From positions 2,365,501 to 2,429,500 of the forward strand of contig NZ_CP155618.1 in the NCBI RefSeq assembly GCF_031128465.2: 64,000 nucleotides of DNA. The letters are read 5' to 3'. Made by a program: the position numbers and the translations under genes. Source of the DNA: Mariniflexile litorale. GTDB taxonomy: Bacteria; Bacteroidota; Bacteroidia; Flavobacteriales; Flavobacteriaceae. The notes under the pieces are model-generated. The model was not told the DNA's origin. It was given only the letters and a program-made list of their open reading frames with translations, and made no database searches. Below, one piece after another: positions 33,762 to 40,682 of this stretch. Each line of letters begins with the position of its first letter. Positions within the stretch are counted from its first letter, which is position 1.

Positions 33762-35894
33762 ATGAGACCAGATTTTTCAGATATAACATTAGATACTGTT
33801 AAGAAACATGAAACAGTACTATCAGATACCCAACAAGTTTGGAATACGCCTGAGGGAATTCCTGTAAAAAAACATTTTTCAAAACACGATATTGATAATG
33901 CGGAACATTTGGGATTTGCTGCCGGGTTACCTCCGTTTACAAGAGGGCCGTACAGTACAATGTATGTTACTAGACCATGGACCATTCGTCAATATGCAGG
34001 ATTTTCAACGGCTGAAGAGTCGAATGCGTTTTACAGAAGAAATTTAGCTGCTGGACAAAAAGGACTCTCAGTAGCATTTGATTTAGCAACACATAGAGGC
34101 TACGATTCCGACCATCCGCGTGTAACAGGTGATGTTGGAAAAGCAGGAGTTGCTATCGATTCTATTTTGGATATGGAGATTTTATTCGACCAGATTCCTT
34201 TAGATAAAATGTCGGTTTCAATGACTATGAATGGTGCTGTGTTGCCCATTATGGCGTTTTATATTGCAGCGGCAAAAAAACAAGGTGTGTCTTTAGACCA
34301 TTTAAGTGGCACCATTCAAAATGATATTTTAAAAGAATTTATGGTGCGTAATACGTATATCTATCCACCATTGCCTTCCATGAAAATTATTGGTGACATT
34401 TTTGACTACACCACGAAGCATATGCCTAAATTCAATTCCATTTCTATTAGTGGTTACCACATGCAAGAAGCTGGTGCTACGGCCGATATTGAGTTGGCAT
34501 ACACCTTAGCCGATGGTATGGAATATATTAGAACAGGTTTGGCTTCTGGTTTAAAAATTGATGAATTTGCTCCCAGACTTTCGTTTTTTTGGGCGGTTGG
34601 AATGAATCATTTTATGGAAATTGCAAAAATGCGTGCTGCACGGATGCTTTGGGCAAAAATTATTAAATCGTTTCATCCAACCAATCCAAAATCGATGGCA
34701 TTGCGTACGCATAGTCAAACATCGGGTTGGAGTTTAAGTGAACAAGATCCTTTTAATAATGTAGCGAGAACTTGTGTGGAAGCTATGGCCGCAGGTTTAG
34801 GAGGCACACAATCCTTACATACAAACGCCTTGGATGAAGCGATAGCTTTACCAACCGATTTTTCAGCACGAATAGCACGTAATACGCAAATTTATATTCA
34901 AGAAGAAACACAAATTACTAAGGCCGTAGATCCTTGGGCCGGTTCGTATTATGTGGAATACTTAACACAAGAAATCGCTAAAAAAGCTTGGAAACTTATT
35001 GAAGAAGTTGAAGAACTAGGGGGTATGGCTAAAGCTATTGAAACAGGCGTTCCTAAAATGCGTATAGAAGAGGCTTCGGCACGTAAACAAGCCCGTTTAG
35101 ATTCTGGACAAGATATTTTGGTTGGTGTGAATAAATTTAGAACCGATGAAAAATCGAATATCGAGATTTTAGAAGTAGATAATTCTACTGTCCGATTATC
35201 TCAAATAGAACGTTTGAAAAAATTAAGAGCGCATAGACATCAGGATGTGGTGAATGCCAATTTAAAAGCATTAACAGATTGTGCAGAAACAGGTAAAGGA
35301 AATTTATTAGAATTGGCTGTTGAGGCTGCTGAAAATTTCGCAACTTTAGGTGAAATATCGGATGCTTTAGAAGTTCATTTTGGACGTCATAAAGCGGATA
35401 ATAAATTAATAAGCGGTGTGTACGGAAAAGAAGTAAAAGACGATAGTTTGTTTGAAAAAGCACAACTACTTGCTGATAAATTTGCTGAAATAGAAGGGCG
35501 TCGTCCGCGTGTGATGGTGGCTAAAATGGGACAAGATGGACACGATAGAGGAGCTAAAGTGGTAGCGTCAAGTTTTGCCGATTTAGGATTTGATGTTGAT
35601 ATGGGGCCTTTATTTCAAACCCCAGAAGAAGTGGCTAAACAAGCCATTGAAAACGATGTTCATTTTGTTGGAGCATCCAGTTTGGCTGCTGGTCATAAGA
35701 CCTTAATTCCACAATTAATTGGGGAACTAGAAAAACTAGGAAGACCAGACATTATGGTGTTTGCTGGTGGTGTGATTCCAGAACAAGATTATAATTATTT
35801 ATTGGAACGTAAAGTGGTAGCCATTTTTGGACCTGGAACTGTAATTTCTAAAGCTGCAATTAGTATTATGGAAAAATATTTGGAGCAAGAATAG
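33762..35894 (+). CDS. mutB: Methylmalonyl-CoA mutase large (alpha) subunit
   Basis: A 710-residue adenosylcobalamin enzyme converting succinyl-CoA and (R)-methylmalonyl-CoA. The TIM barrel shows [20 protein letters not shown] and [12 protein letters not shown], both substrate-contact regions, and [21 protein letters not shown]. The C-terminal B12 domain has [11 protein letters not shown] near residue 588, whose His is the lower cobalt ligand. It is the last gene of the plus-strand block and is followed by a terminator. MeaB, its GTPase chaperone, is encoded at 37194-38198 on the other strand. Confidence 0.96.
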   Translation: MRPDFSDITLDTVKKHETVLSDTQQVWNTPEGIPVKKHFSKHDIDNAEHLGFAAGLPPFTRGPYSTMYVTRPWTIRQYAGFSTAEESNAFYRRNLAAGQKGLSVAFDLATHRGYDSDHPRVTGDVGKAGVAIDSILDMEILFDQIPLDKMSVSMTMNGAVLPIMAFYIAAAKKQGVSLDHLSGTIQNDILKEFMVRNTYIYPPLPSMKIIGDIFDYTTKHMPKFNSISISGYHMQEAGATADIELAYTLADGMEYIRTGLASGLKIDEFAPRLSFFWAVGMNHFMEIAKMRAARMLWAKIIKSFHPTNPKSMALRTHSQTSGWSLSEQDPFNNVARTCVEAMAAGLGGTQSLHTNALDEAIALPTDFSARIARNTQIYIQEETQITKAVDPWAGSYYVEYLTQEIAKKAWKLIEEVEELGGMAKAIETGVPKMRIEEASARKQARLDSGQDILVGVNKFRTDEKSNIEILEVDNSTVRLSQIERLKKLRAHRHQDVVNANLKALTDCAETGKGNLLELAVEAAENFATLGEISDALEVHFGRHKADNKLISGVYGKEVKDDSLFEKAQLLADKFAEIEGRRPRVMVAKMGQDGHDRGAKVVASSFADLGFDVDMGPLFQTPEEVAKQAIENDVHFVGASSLAAGHKTLIPQLIGELEKLGRPDIMVFAGGVIPEQDYNYLLERKVVAIFGPGTVISKAAISIMEKYLEQE

Positions 35895-35918
35895 ACTTTG
35901 TTATTATTTGAATGGTTG

Positions 35919-35957
35919 AAACTCCGTTTGTGTTATGTCATACAGATGGAGTTTTTT
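35919..35957 (+). terminator. Terminator downstream of mutB
   Basis: AAACTCCGTTTGT pairs with ACAGATGGAGTTT, with G-U pairs, around a loop of about ten bases, and TTTT follows. It starts 25 bases after the mutB stop. Confidence 0.75.
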
Positions 35958-36429
35958 GTGCATTCATATTCTAAGTTCGATTAGTAAGTTTTTAATTATC
36001 AATCAGTTTACTAAAATTTTACGATATTTTATTTAATTTTAATACTTTTAAGATCCAAATAAAGACCTAGCAGGCGGCTAAAAGAATAATTATTTGTTAC
36101 TGAAATTCAAATTGTTAATAAGCATCGTATTCCTATTTACATGCGTATTAACTATCTTAGTAGTAACGTGATTTGGGTTAGATTGAGATTATACTACCTA
36201 CTTAGCATATTATAACCATACTATAACCATGCTATAACTATACAGTATCTACCAAGCATCTACGAAGTATGTAAGCGTGAGCTATGCTCTGATTATTCAT
36301 TTTCAGAAAATTAGTGTTGGATGTTACACTTAGCTTGGCGATGTACTACTTTAAATGGACTTCGACAAGCTCAGGTACACATTTTGGTGCTAGGAAATAG
36401 TTTGGTAACGCAGAGTGAATAATATTTTT
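35958..36429. other. Gene-free region with degenerate repeats
   Basis: No credible gene. At 36210-36242 three 11-base units of the form CTATAACCATA follow one another, with decaying copies after them. ACTTCGACAAGCTCAG at about 36359-36375 resembles a dispersed flavobacterial repeat half-site. The sequence before the thioesterase gene end is A/T-rich. It looks like accumulated non-coding debris between convergent transcripts. Confidence 0.55.
36210..36242 (+). repeat. Three 11-bp degenerate tandem repeats
   Basis: Units TTATAACCATA, CTATAACCATG and CTATAACTATA lie end to end. Their 11-base period is close to one helical turn. No associated gene or site explains them. Confidence 0.5.
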
Positions 36430-37182
36430 TTAAAATTTTTTCCAAACTGTGTTCGCTGTAGCACAAACCTTATTGCTTCCTTCCACTTTAATGGTGTGTT
36501 GAAAAGAATAATCTATACCATTCTTATTTGTTAAAGATAACACATGGTCGCCATATTGAGCTTCAGAAATAAAACGACCATCTATTTCGTGTAAATAATA
36601 ATGATCAACAATATCTTCAGGTATCGATTCAATAACCCACTGTAAATACTTGATATTATTTACGTGCTTATTACTGTCTATATCAAACCTATGAACTTTG
36701 AATTTTTTAATATGGTCTGCAACATCTAACGCGTCTATTTTTTTCTTGATGTTTTTTATGATGGATTCTTCACCGAAAAAAGACCATTTTTCTTTCATAT
36801 CATTAAAAATGGGTAATGGTTTCCTTTTTTCAATATCAAAGAAAACCCATAAACCTTTGGCGCTGCCTATTATATTTTGTTGTTCATCAAAAATAATATT
36901 CTCTCTATAACCTTTAATAGAAGTGTAGCTTGATAACCAGGTTCTAATGGTGATTTTTTCTTTGTAATTAGGATAGCGATCCATTTTTAAAACCCCAGAA
37001 ACCAATACCCATCCCACATTTTTTTTAAGAAGGTCGAATAAACTGTGGTTTATAGAATAACAATGGTCTGCCGCAGTTTCTTCTAATAAAGCTAAAATGA
37101 TTATAGGCGTCGCCAAGCCTAATTTATTTGTTTCGAAATATCTCAGTTCAAATTGTTTGTCAAAATAATTTTCAAACTTCAT
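36430..37182 (-). CDS. Acyl-ACP thioesterase-like hotdog protein
   Basis: A 250-residue two-hotdog protein of the acyl-[ACP] thioesterase family. The N-terminal repeat has YFETNKLGLATPIIILALLEETA; the C-terminal repeat has FKVHRFDIDSNKHVNNIKYLQW (motif core DIDSNKHVNN), which contains the Asp, Asn and His catalytic set of FatA/FatB-like enzymes. It releases free fatty acids from ACP. It starts 11 bases after the stop of meaB on the same strand, so the two are probably co-transcribed, although a functional link is not obvious. Confidence 0.85.
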   Translation of the reverse strand: MKFENYFDKQFELRYFETNKLGLATPIIILALLEETAADHCYSINHSLFDLLKKNVGWVLVSGVLKMDRYPNYKEKITIRTWLSSYTSIKGYRENIIFDEQQNIIGSAKGLWVFFDIEKRKPLPIFNDMKEKWSFFGEESIIKNIKKKIDALDVADHIKKFKVHRFDIDSNKHVNNIKYLQWVIESIPEDIVDHYYLHEIDGRFISEAQYGDHVLSLTNKNGIDYSFQHTIKVEGSNKVCATANTVWKKF

Positions 37183-37193
37183 TTTTTATAATT

Positions 37194-38198
37194 TCAAAAA
37201 GACTTTTTAAATGTTTCAATAATGTCTTGTGCTGCTTTTATAGGTGAAATTTCAGAAGAAATAATCGCTTTTTCTAAAACAGAAAGCGTGCTGGCCATAT
37301 TTTCGGAAGCATAAAACATGTGTTTTAATTCTTCATTGATGTTATTATACATCCAATGTATTTTTTGATGGTTTCTGTTTTTTATAAAATAACCATTATC
37401 AGTTACTAACTGTTTGTATTTTACAACTTCGTCCCACACTCTATCGATTCCCGTATTTTTGGTTGAAGACGCTTTTGTTACTACTGGCTCCCAACCAGAT
37501 TCTGATTGCGGAAAAATATGTAAGGCATTTTGGTATTGCAAACGCGCCATTTCACTCATTCGAACGTTATCGCCATCAGCCTTATTAATAACCACCATAT
37601 CGGCCATTTCCATGATGCCTTTTTTAATACCTTGAAGTTCGTCGCCAGCACCGGCTAACATTAAAAGCAAGAAAAAATCGGTCATCCCATGAACAGCTGT
37701 TTCCGATTGTCCCACACCAACTGTTTCAATTAAAATTATATCATACCCAGCAGCCTCACACAGCAACATGCTTTCGGCTGTTTTGTTAGCCACACCACCA
37801 AGCGTGTCGCCAGAAGCAGATGGACGAATGTAGGCGTTCTCTAAATTACTCAGTGCTTCCATGCGTGTTTTATCGCCTAAAATACTGCCTTTTGATCGTT
37901 GGCTACTTGGATCAATAGAAAGAATGGCTACTTTATAACCTTGATTGATGATGTGTTTTCCGAAAACTTCAATAAAAGTGCTTTTTCCAACACCAGGAAC
38001 TCCGGTAATACCGATTCTGATAGAATTTCCCGAAGCGGGTAAAATACCTTGAATAACATCTTTGGCAAGTGTTTTATCACTTTCTAAATTGCTTTCTATA
38101 ATTGTAATGGCTCTGGAGAGAATAACGCGATCGCCTGCTAAAACACCATCGATATAAGCTTGTGCGGAGAGTCGGTTTTTGGGTTTGTAGTTTGACAT
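37194..38198 (-). CDS. meaB: Methylmalonyl-CoA mutase-associated GTPase MeaB
   Basis: A 334-residue SIMIBI GTPase that gates cofactor loading and protects methylmalonyl-CoA mutase. Visible motifs are the P-loop GVPGVGKST (near 64-72), LSIDPSSQRSKGSILGDKTRM (core SIDPSS and GDKTRM), ETVGVGQSE as switch/Walker B region, and NKAD for guanine specificity. It lies divergent in orientation to mutAB, 1.3 kb beyond the mutB end, completing the methylmalonyl-CoA module. Confidence 0.95.
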   Translation of the reverse strand: MSNYKPKNRLSAQAYIDGVLAGDRVILSRAITIIESNLESDKTLAKDVIQGILPASGNSIRIGITGVPGVGKSTFIEVFGKHIINQGYKVAILSIDPSSQRSKGSILGDKTRMEALSNLENAYIRPSASGDTLGGVANKTAESMLLCEAAGYDIILIETVGVGQSETAVHGMTDFFLLLMLAGAGDELQGIKKGIMEMADMVVINKADGDNVRMSEMARLQYQNALHIFPQSESGWEPVVTKASSTKNTGIDRVWDEVVKYKQLVTDNGYFIKNRNHQKIHWMYNNINEELKHMFYASENMASTLSVLEKAIISSEISPIKAAQDIIETFKKSF

Positions 38199-38374
38199 TT
38201 AGTGGTAAAAAATTACTCCTATAAAGATACTGATAAAGTGAAAATTTGCCATGTGTTTGGGGTGTTTTTTGTGGAAATAATAAATTTTGTAAAATAGTTT
38301 TGCTTGTTATTTATCTGAAAAAAAAAATGTTAAATTGGTTTTCGATAAAATAAATAATAGGAACTAATATATAA

Positions 38375-38398
38375 GTTTGTTTTATTTTAATAACAAAC
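38375..38398. promoter_or_regulatory. Inverted repeat upstream of Mrr-like gene
   Basis: GTTTGTT and AACAAAC flank a ten-base AT-rich centre, 16 bases before the nuclease start codon. It could be an operator or an RNA hairpin. Seven-base arms in AT-rich DNA may also be chance. Confidence 0.3.
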
Positions 38399-38414
38399 AT
38401 AAAGTGTAAACGGA

Positions 38415-39293
38415 ATGGGAAGAAAAAAAATACATGATAAAGTACCTACTCATGATGAAATGATGATTCCTACTTTGGAAGCTCTAAAATTATTAGGTGG
38501 TTCAGGTTCTATAGAAGAAATAAATGAAAAGGTTTATGAGGTTGCTGGATATGATGAAGAGATTTTGGAAGTACCACATGATGAAAATGGAGTTCAAACT
38601 AAAGTTGAATACAGGTTAGCTTGGGCAAGAACATATTTGAAAAAATATGGGTTGATAGATAATTCTTCTCGAGGTGTTTGGGCATTAAATAATAACGAAA
38701 TTGATACAACTAATCTTAATCCTAACCAAATTTTAAAAGAAGTTAGAGAACAAGCTAGAAAACCTAAATCCGATAAAATTAAAACAATAAAGGAGGTTGA
38801 GTCTGATATAGAGGAGGAAGTTGAAGATCAAATTGATTGGAAAGAAAGTTTAATTTCAATTATATTAAAAATTGAGCCTTCAGCTTTTGAAAGACTTTGT
38901 CAAAGGATTTTAAGAGAAAGTGGATTTGTGCAAGTTGAAGTTACTGGAAAATCGGGAGATGGAGGAATTGATGGGAAAGGAATAGTTAGGTTAAATGGTT
39001 TTCTAAGTTTTCATGTCTTTTTTCAATCAAAAAGATATAAAGGTTCTGTTGGTTCTGGTGATATCAGGGATTTCCGAGGAGCGATGCAAGGTAGAGCAGA
39101 TAAAGGACTTTTTATTACAACAGGAAATTTTACAAGAGAAGCAATTAAAGAAGCCACAAGAGATGGAGCGCCTCCAATTGATTTAATTGATGGAGAATTA
39201 TTATGTGATAAATTGAAAGAGTTTAATCTAGGAGTAAAAACAGAACTTATAGAAGATGTTTCTGTAAATGCTGAATGGTTTTCGAAAATTTAA
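38415..39293 (+). CDS. mrr: Mrr-like type IV restriction endonuclease
   Basis: A 292-residue nuclease with an N-terminal Mrr winged-helix domain (about 1-95; THDEMMIPTLEALKLLGGSG, RLAWARTYLKKYGLI) and a C-terminal PD-(D/E)xK domain (about 145-265). The catalytic segment is FERLCQRILRESGF, KSGDGGIDGKG (Asp) and FFQSKRYKG, where QxK follows the Mrr pattern. TTGNFTREAIKEA is the typical later motif. Mrr enzymes cut methylated foreign DNA. No methyltransferase or specificity gene is adjacent, which fits a stand-alone type IV enzyme. It lies beside the REPIN field. Confidence 0.9.
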   Translation: MGRKKIHDKVPTHDEMMIPTLEALKLLGGSGSIEEINEKVYEVAGYDEEILEVPHDENGVQTKVEYRLAWARTYLKKYGLIDNSSRGVWALNNNEIDTTNLNPNQILKEVREQARKPKSDKIKTIKEVESDIEEEVEDQIDWKESLISIILKIEPSAFERLCQRILRESGFVQVEVTGKSGDGGIDGKGIVRLNGFLSFHVFFQSKRYKGSVGSGDIRDFRGAMQGRADKGLFITTGNFTREAIKEATRDGAPPIDLIDGELLCDKLKEFNLGVKTELIEDVSVNAEWFSKI

Positions 39294-39432
39294 ATAAAAA
39301 ATCAGCTATAAAAAGTAACTCAATATAAGGCATCATTATTAGCAATAATATCTATATGTGTTTAAAAGTTAGAGTTAGTGATTTAAGTACTATCATTTTT
39401 AAGCCTCTGAAACAATAAGTTAATTGATAAGC

Positions 39433-39466
39433 AGATGGCTTCGGCGTACACTTCTCGCCATGACGG
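39433..39466 (+). repeat. Palindromic repeat copy with compensated stem (atggc/gccat)
   Basis: Forward copy CAGATGGCTTCG...CTCGCCATGACG. Compared with the common form the stem changes from ATTGC/GCAAT to ATGGC/GCCAT, both arms altered together. Confidence 0.75.
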
Positions 39467-39481
39467 ACATTATGGTGTTCC

Positions 39482-39580
39482 CGTCATTGCGAGGCACGAA
39501 GCAATCTGTAAATTGGGTGCTGAAATGTTGGGTGTAACTCCAAATAAACAGATTGCTTCGTCGTACCTCCTCGCAATGAC
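39482..39580. repeat. REPIN-like doublet 1 (inverted copy plus forward copy)
   Basis: An inverted copy (39482-39508, CGTCATTGCGAGGCACGAAG...) and a forward copy (39549-39580, CAGATTGCTTCGTCGTACCT...) face each other across a 40-base spacer and can form a long hairpin. Confidence 0.75.
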
Positions 39581-39594
39581 TAGGAAATAATGAA

Positions 39595-39627
39595 CAGATC
39601 GCTTCGTCGTACCTCCTCGCAATGACG
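39595..39627 (+). repeat. Palindromic repeat, forward copy
   Basis: CAGATCGCTTCGTCGTACCT...CGCAATGACG, a single forward copy 14 bases after doublet 1, with one unpaired stem change (ATCGC). Confidence 0.7.
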
Positions 39628-39638
39628 AGTAGAATAAA

Positions 39639-39682
39639 CAGATTGCCTCACTTTTTTTCTAATGAAAAAGCTAGCAATGACG
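39639..39682 (+). repeat. Palindromic repeat variant with replaced centre
   Basis: The outer parts CAGATTGCCTCA and GCAATGACG are kept, but the centre is a different hairpin, CTTTTT...AAAAAG. It ends 20 bases before the GIY-YIG start codon. Confidence 0.6.
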
Positions 39683-39702
39683 GAAATTATTAAATTAGTG
39701 AC

Positions 39703-40005
39703 ATGAAAAAATCATTTGTTTACTTTATGACCAATAAAAATAACACCGTTATTTATGTTGGTGTAACTAGTGATTTATTAAAAAGGGTTTATCAGCACAA
39801 AACGAAAATTTATAAAGGATTTACTTTTAAATACAATTGTGATAAGCTTATTTTTTTTGAAGAATTTGATGCTATAAATCAAGCCATTGCCAGAGAAAAG
39901 CAAATAAAAGGTGGTAGTAGGAAACGAAAAGAAGAATTAATAAATTCGATAAACCCTGAATGGCATGATTTGTCGGATGGATGGTTGTTTTATTTTGATA
40001 GATGA
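39703..40005 (+). CDS. Stand-alone GIY-YIG endonuclease domain protein
   Basis: A 100-residue single-domain protein of the YhbQ/COG2827 type. GIY-YIG signatures are FVYFMTNKNNTVIYVGVTSD (Y...IYVG), catalytic Arg in LLKRVYQHK, and the metal-binding Glu in AIAREKQIKGG. The tail is Lys/Trp-rich (INPEWHDLSDGW). Such proteins are DNA endonucleases or repair-related; the cellular role of this subtype is unsettled. The gene is embedded in at least thirteen copies of one palindromic repeat, with copies starting 20 bases upstream and 15 bases downstream. That suggests a link between nuclease and repeat, by inference. Confidence 0.88.
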   Translation: MKKSFVYFMTNKNNTVIYVGVTSDLLKRVYQHKTKIYKGFTFKYNCDKLIFFEEFDAINQAIAREKQIKGGSRKRKEELINSINPEWHDLSDGWLFYFDR

Positions 40006-40019
40006 ATAATGTAATGAAT

Positions 40020-40119
40020 CGTCATTGCGAGGCACGAAGCAATTTCATGATGTATGCTTCAAAGCGACTTAAAGTTGTATTACATACAGATTGCTTCGTC
40101 GTACCTCCTCGCAATGACG
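40020..40119. repeat. REPIN-like doublet 2
   Basis: Inverted copy at 40020-40044 and forward copy at 40087-40119, spacer about 42 bases. It begins 15 bases after the GIY-YIG stop codon. Confidence 0.75.
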
Positions 40120-40132
40120 AGGAAAGAATAAA

Positions 40133-40159
40133 CAGATTGCTTCGTACCTCGCAATGACG
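40133..40159 (+). repeat. Short palindromic repeat copy
   Basis: CAGATTGCTTCGTACC...GCAATGACG, a forward copy lacking about six central bases; the ATTGC/GCAAT stem is intact. Confidence 0.7.
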
Positions 40160-40175
40160 TTTGGGTTTTGTCGTT

Positions 40176-40270
40176 GCGTTAGCGATTGAAGCGTTATCCT
40201 TTTTAAAACTTTGTGAATCAGTTGGTTAATTGATGAGCAGATTGCTTCGTTGGTTTCTCACTCGCAATAA
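40176..40270 (+). repeat. Long direct repeat, copy 1 (95 bp)
   Basis: Begins GCGTTAGCGATTGAAGCG and includes a forward palindrome copy at 40238-40272. It recurs at 40448-40542 with only about four differences, so it duplicated recently. Confidence 0.85.
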
Positions 40271-40272
40271 CC
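40238..40272 (+). repeat. Palindromic repeat copy within long direct repeat 1
   Basis: CAGATTGCTTCGTTGG...CTCGCAATAACC, forward orientation, with a longer centre than most copies. Confidence 0.7.
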
Positions 40273-40288
40273 AAAAGTATGATGTTTA

Positions 40289-40385
40289 CGTCATTGCGAG
40301 GAACGAAGCAATCTCATGCAGCGTACAAAAGTGTTTCAAGGTAAATAACAAACAGATGGCTTCGTCGTTCCTTCTCGCCATGACG
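40289..40385. repeat. REPIN-like doublet 3
   Basis: Inverted copy at 40289-40314 and forward copy at 40353-40385, spacer 38 bases. The forward copy has the compensated stem ATGGC/GCCAT. Confidence 0.75.
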
Positions 40386-40396
40386 AAAAGAAGAAA

Positions 40397-40431
40397 CAGA
40401 TTACTTCAGTCGTGCCTCCTTTGTAATGACG
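40397..40431 (+). repeat. Palindromic repeat copy with compensated stem (attac/gtaat)
   Basis: CAGATTACTTCAG...TTTGTAATGACG. The stem ATTGC/GCAAT has become ATTAC/GTAAT by paired changes. Confidence 0.7.
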
Positions 40432-40447
40432 TAATATTTCTGCCTTT

Positions 40448-40542
40448 GCGTTAGCGATTGAAGCGTTATCCTTTTTAAAACTTTATGAAGCAGTTGGTTA
40501 ATTGATGAGCAGATTGCTTCGTTCGTTTCTCACTCGCAATGA
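40448..40542 (+). repeat. Long direct repeat, copy 2 (95 bp)
   Basis: Near-identical to 40176-40270, at an offset of 272 bases. It contains the palindrome copy 40510-40545. Confidence 0.85.
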
Positions 40543-40545
40543 CGG
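40510..40545 (+). repeat. Palindromic repeat copy within long direct repeat 2
   Basis: CAGATTGCTTCGTTCG...CTCGCAATGACGG, forward orientation. Confidence 0.7.
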
Positions 40546-40570
40546 TAAACAATTGTTTTAAAAAGATTTA

Positions 40571-40605
40571 AGCGGAAAGCGCGACCCTTGTGGTAACGCC
40601 CAAAT
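40571..40605 (+). repeat. Dispersed 35-bp element, copy 1
   Basis: Starts AGCGGAAAGCGCGACCCTTG and ends GTAACGCCCAAAT. The same element with two mismatches is at 55399-55433. Both copies lie just beyond the 3-prime end of a minus-strand gene. Confidence 0.8.
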
Positions 40606-40617
40606 ACTTATAAAAAA

Positions 40618-40653
40618 AATCTCAAAACACTATTTAAAGTTTGTTTTGAGATT
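40618..40653 (-). terminator. Terminator of the GT2 pair on the minus strand
   Basis: An 11-base perfect stem AATCTCAAAAC/GTTTTGAGATT. Read on the minus strand it is followed by eight T residues. It lies 29 bases beyond the stop of the gene ending at 40683. Confidence 0.85.
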
Positions 40654-40682
40654 GATTAATTTTTATGATGTTGGATGTTAAT

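Larger units (their letters stand above)
39294..39702. other. Non-coding repeat region left of the GIY-YIG gene
   Basis: No gene is visible. From 39433 to 39682 it is packed with copies of a roughly 30-base palindromic repeat in both orientations, listed separately. Bases 39294-39432 show no recognisable feature. Confidence 0.7.
40006..40682. other. Non-coding repeat region right of the GIY-YIG gene
   Basis: Contains eight or more repeat copies, two long direct duplicates (40176-40270 and 40448-40542), a dispersed 35-base element and a minus-strand terminator. An open frame at 40230-40454 is made wholly of repeat sequence and is not considered a gene. Confidence 0.7.

Noticed and set aside
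38415-39293. Restriction half of a type I or II restriction-modification system
   Set aside because: No methyltransferase or specificity gene is adjacent; the protein has the Mrr domain order of stand-alone type IV enzymes.
40230-40454. Open frame of 74 codons on the plus strand
   Set aside because: It is composed entirely of palindromic repeat copies and their flanks, so the frame is incidental.
39433-40545. CRISPR array
   Set aside because: Repeats alternate in orientation, vary in length and sequence, and spacers are irregular and not unique in the expected way; no cas genes are near.
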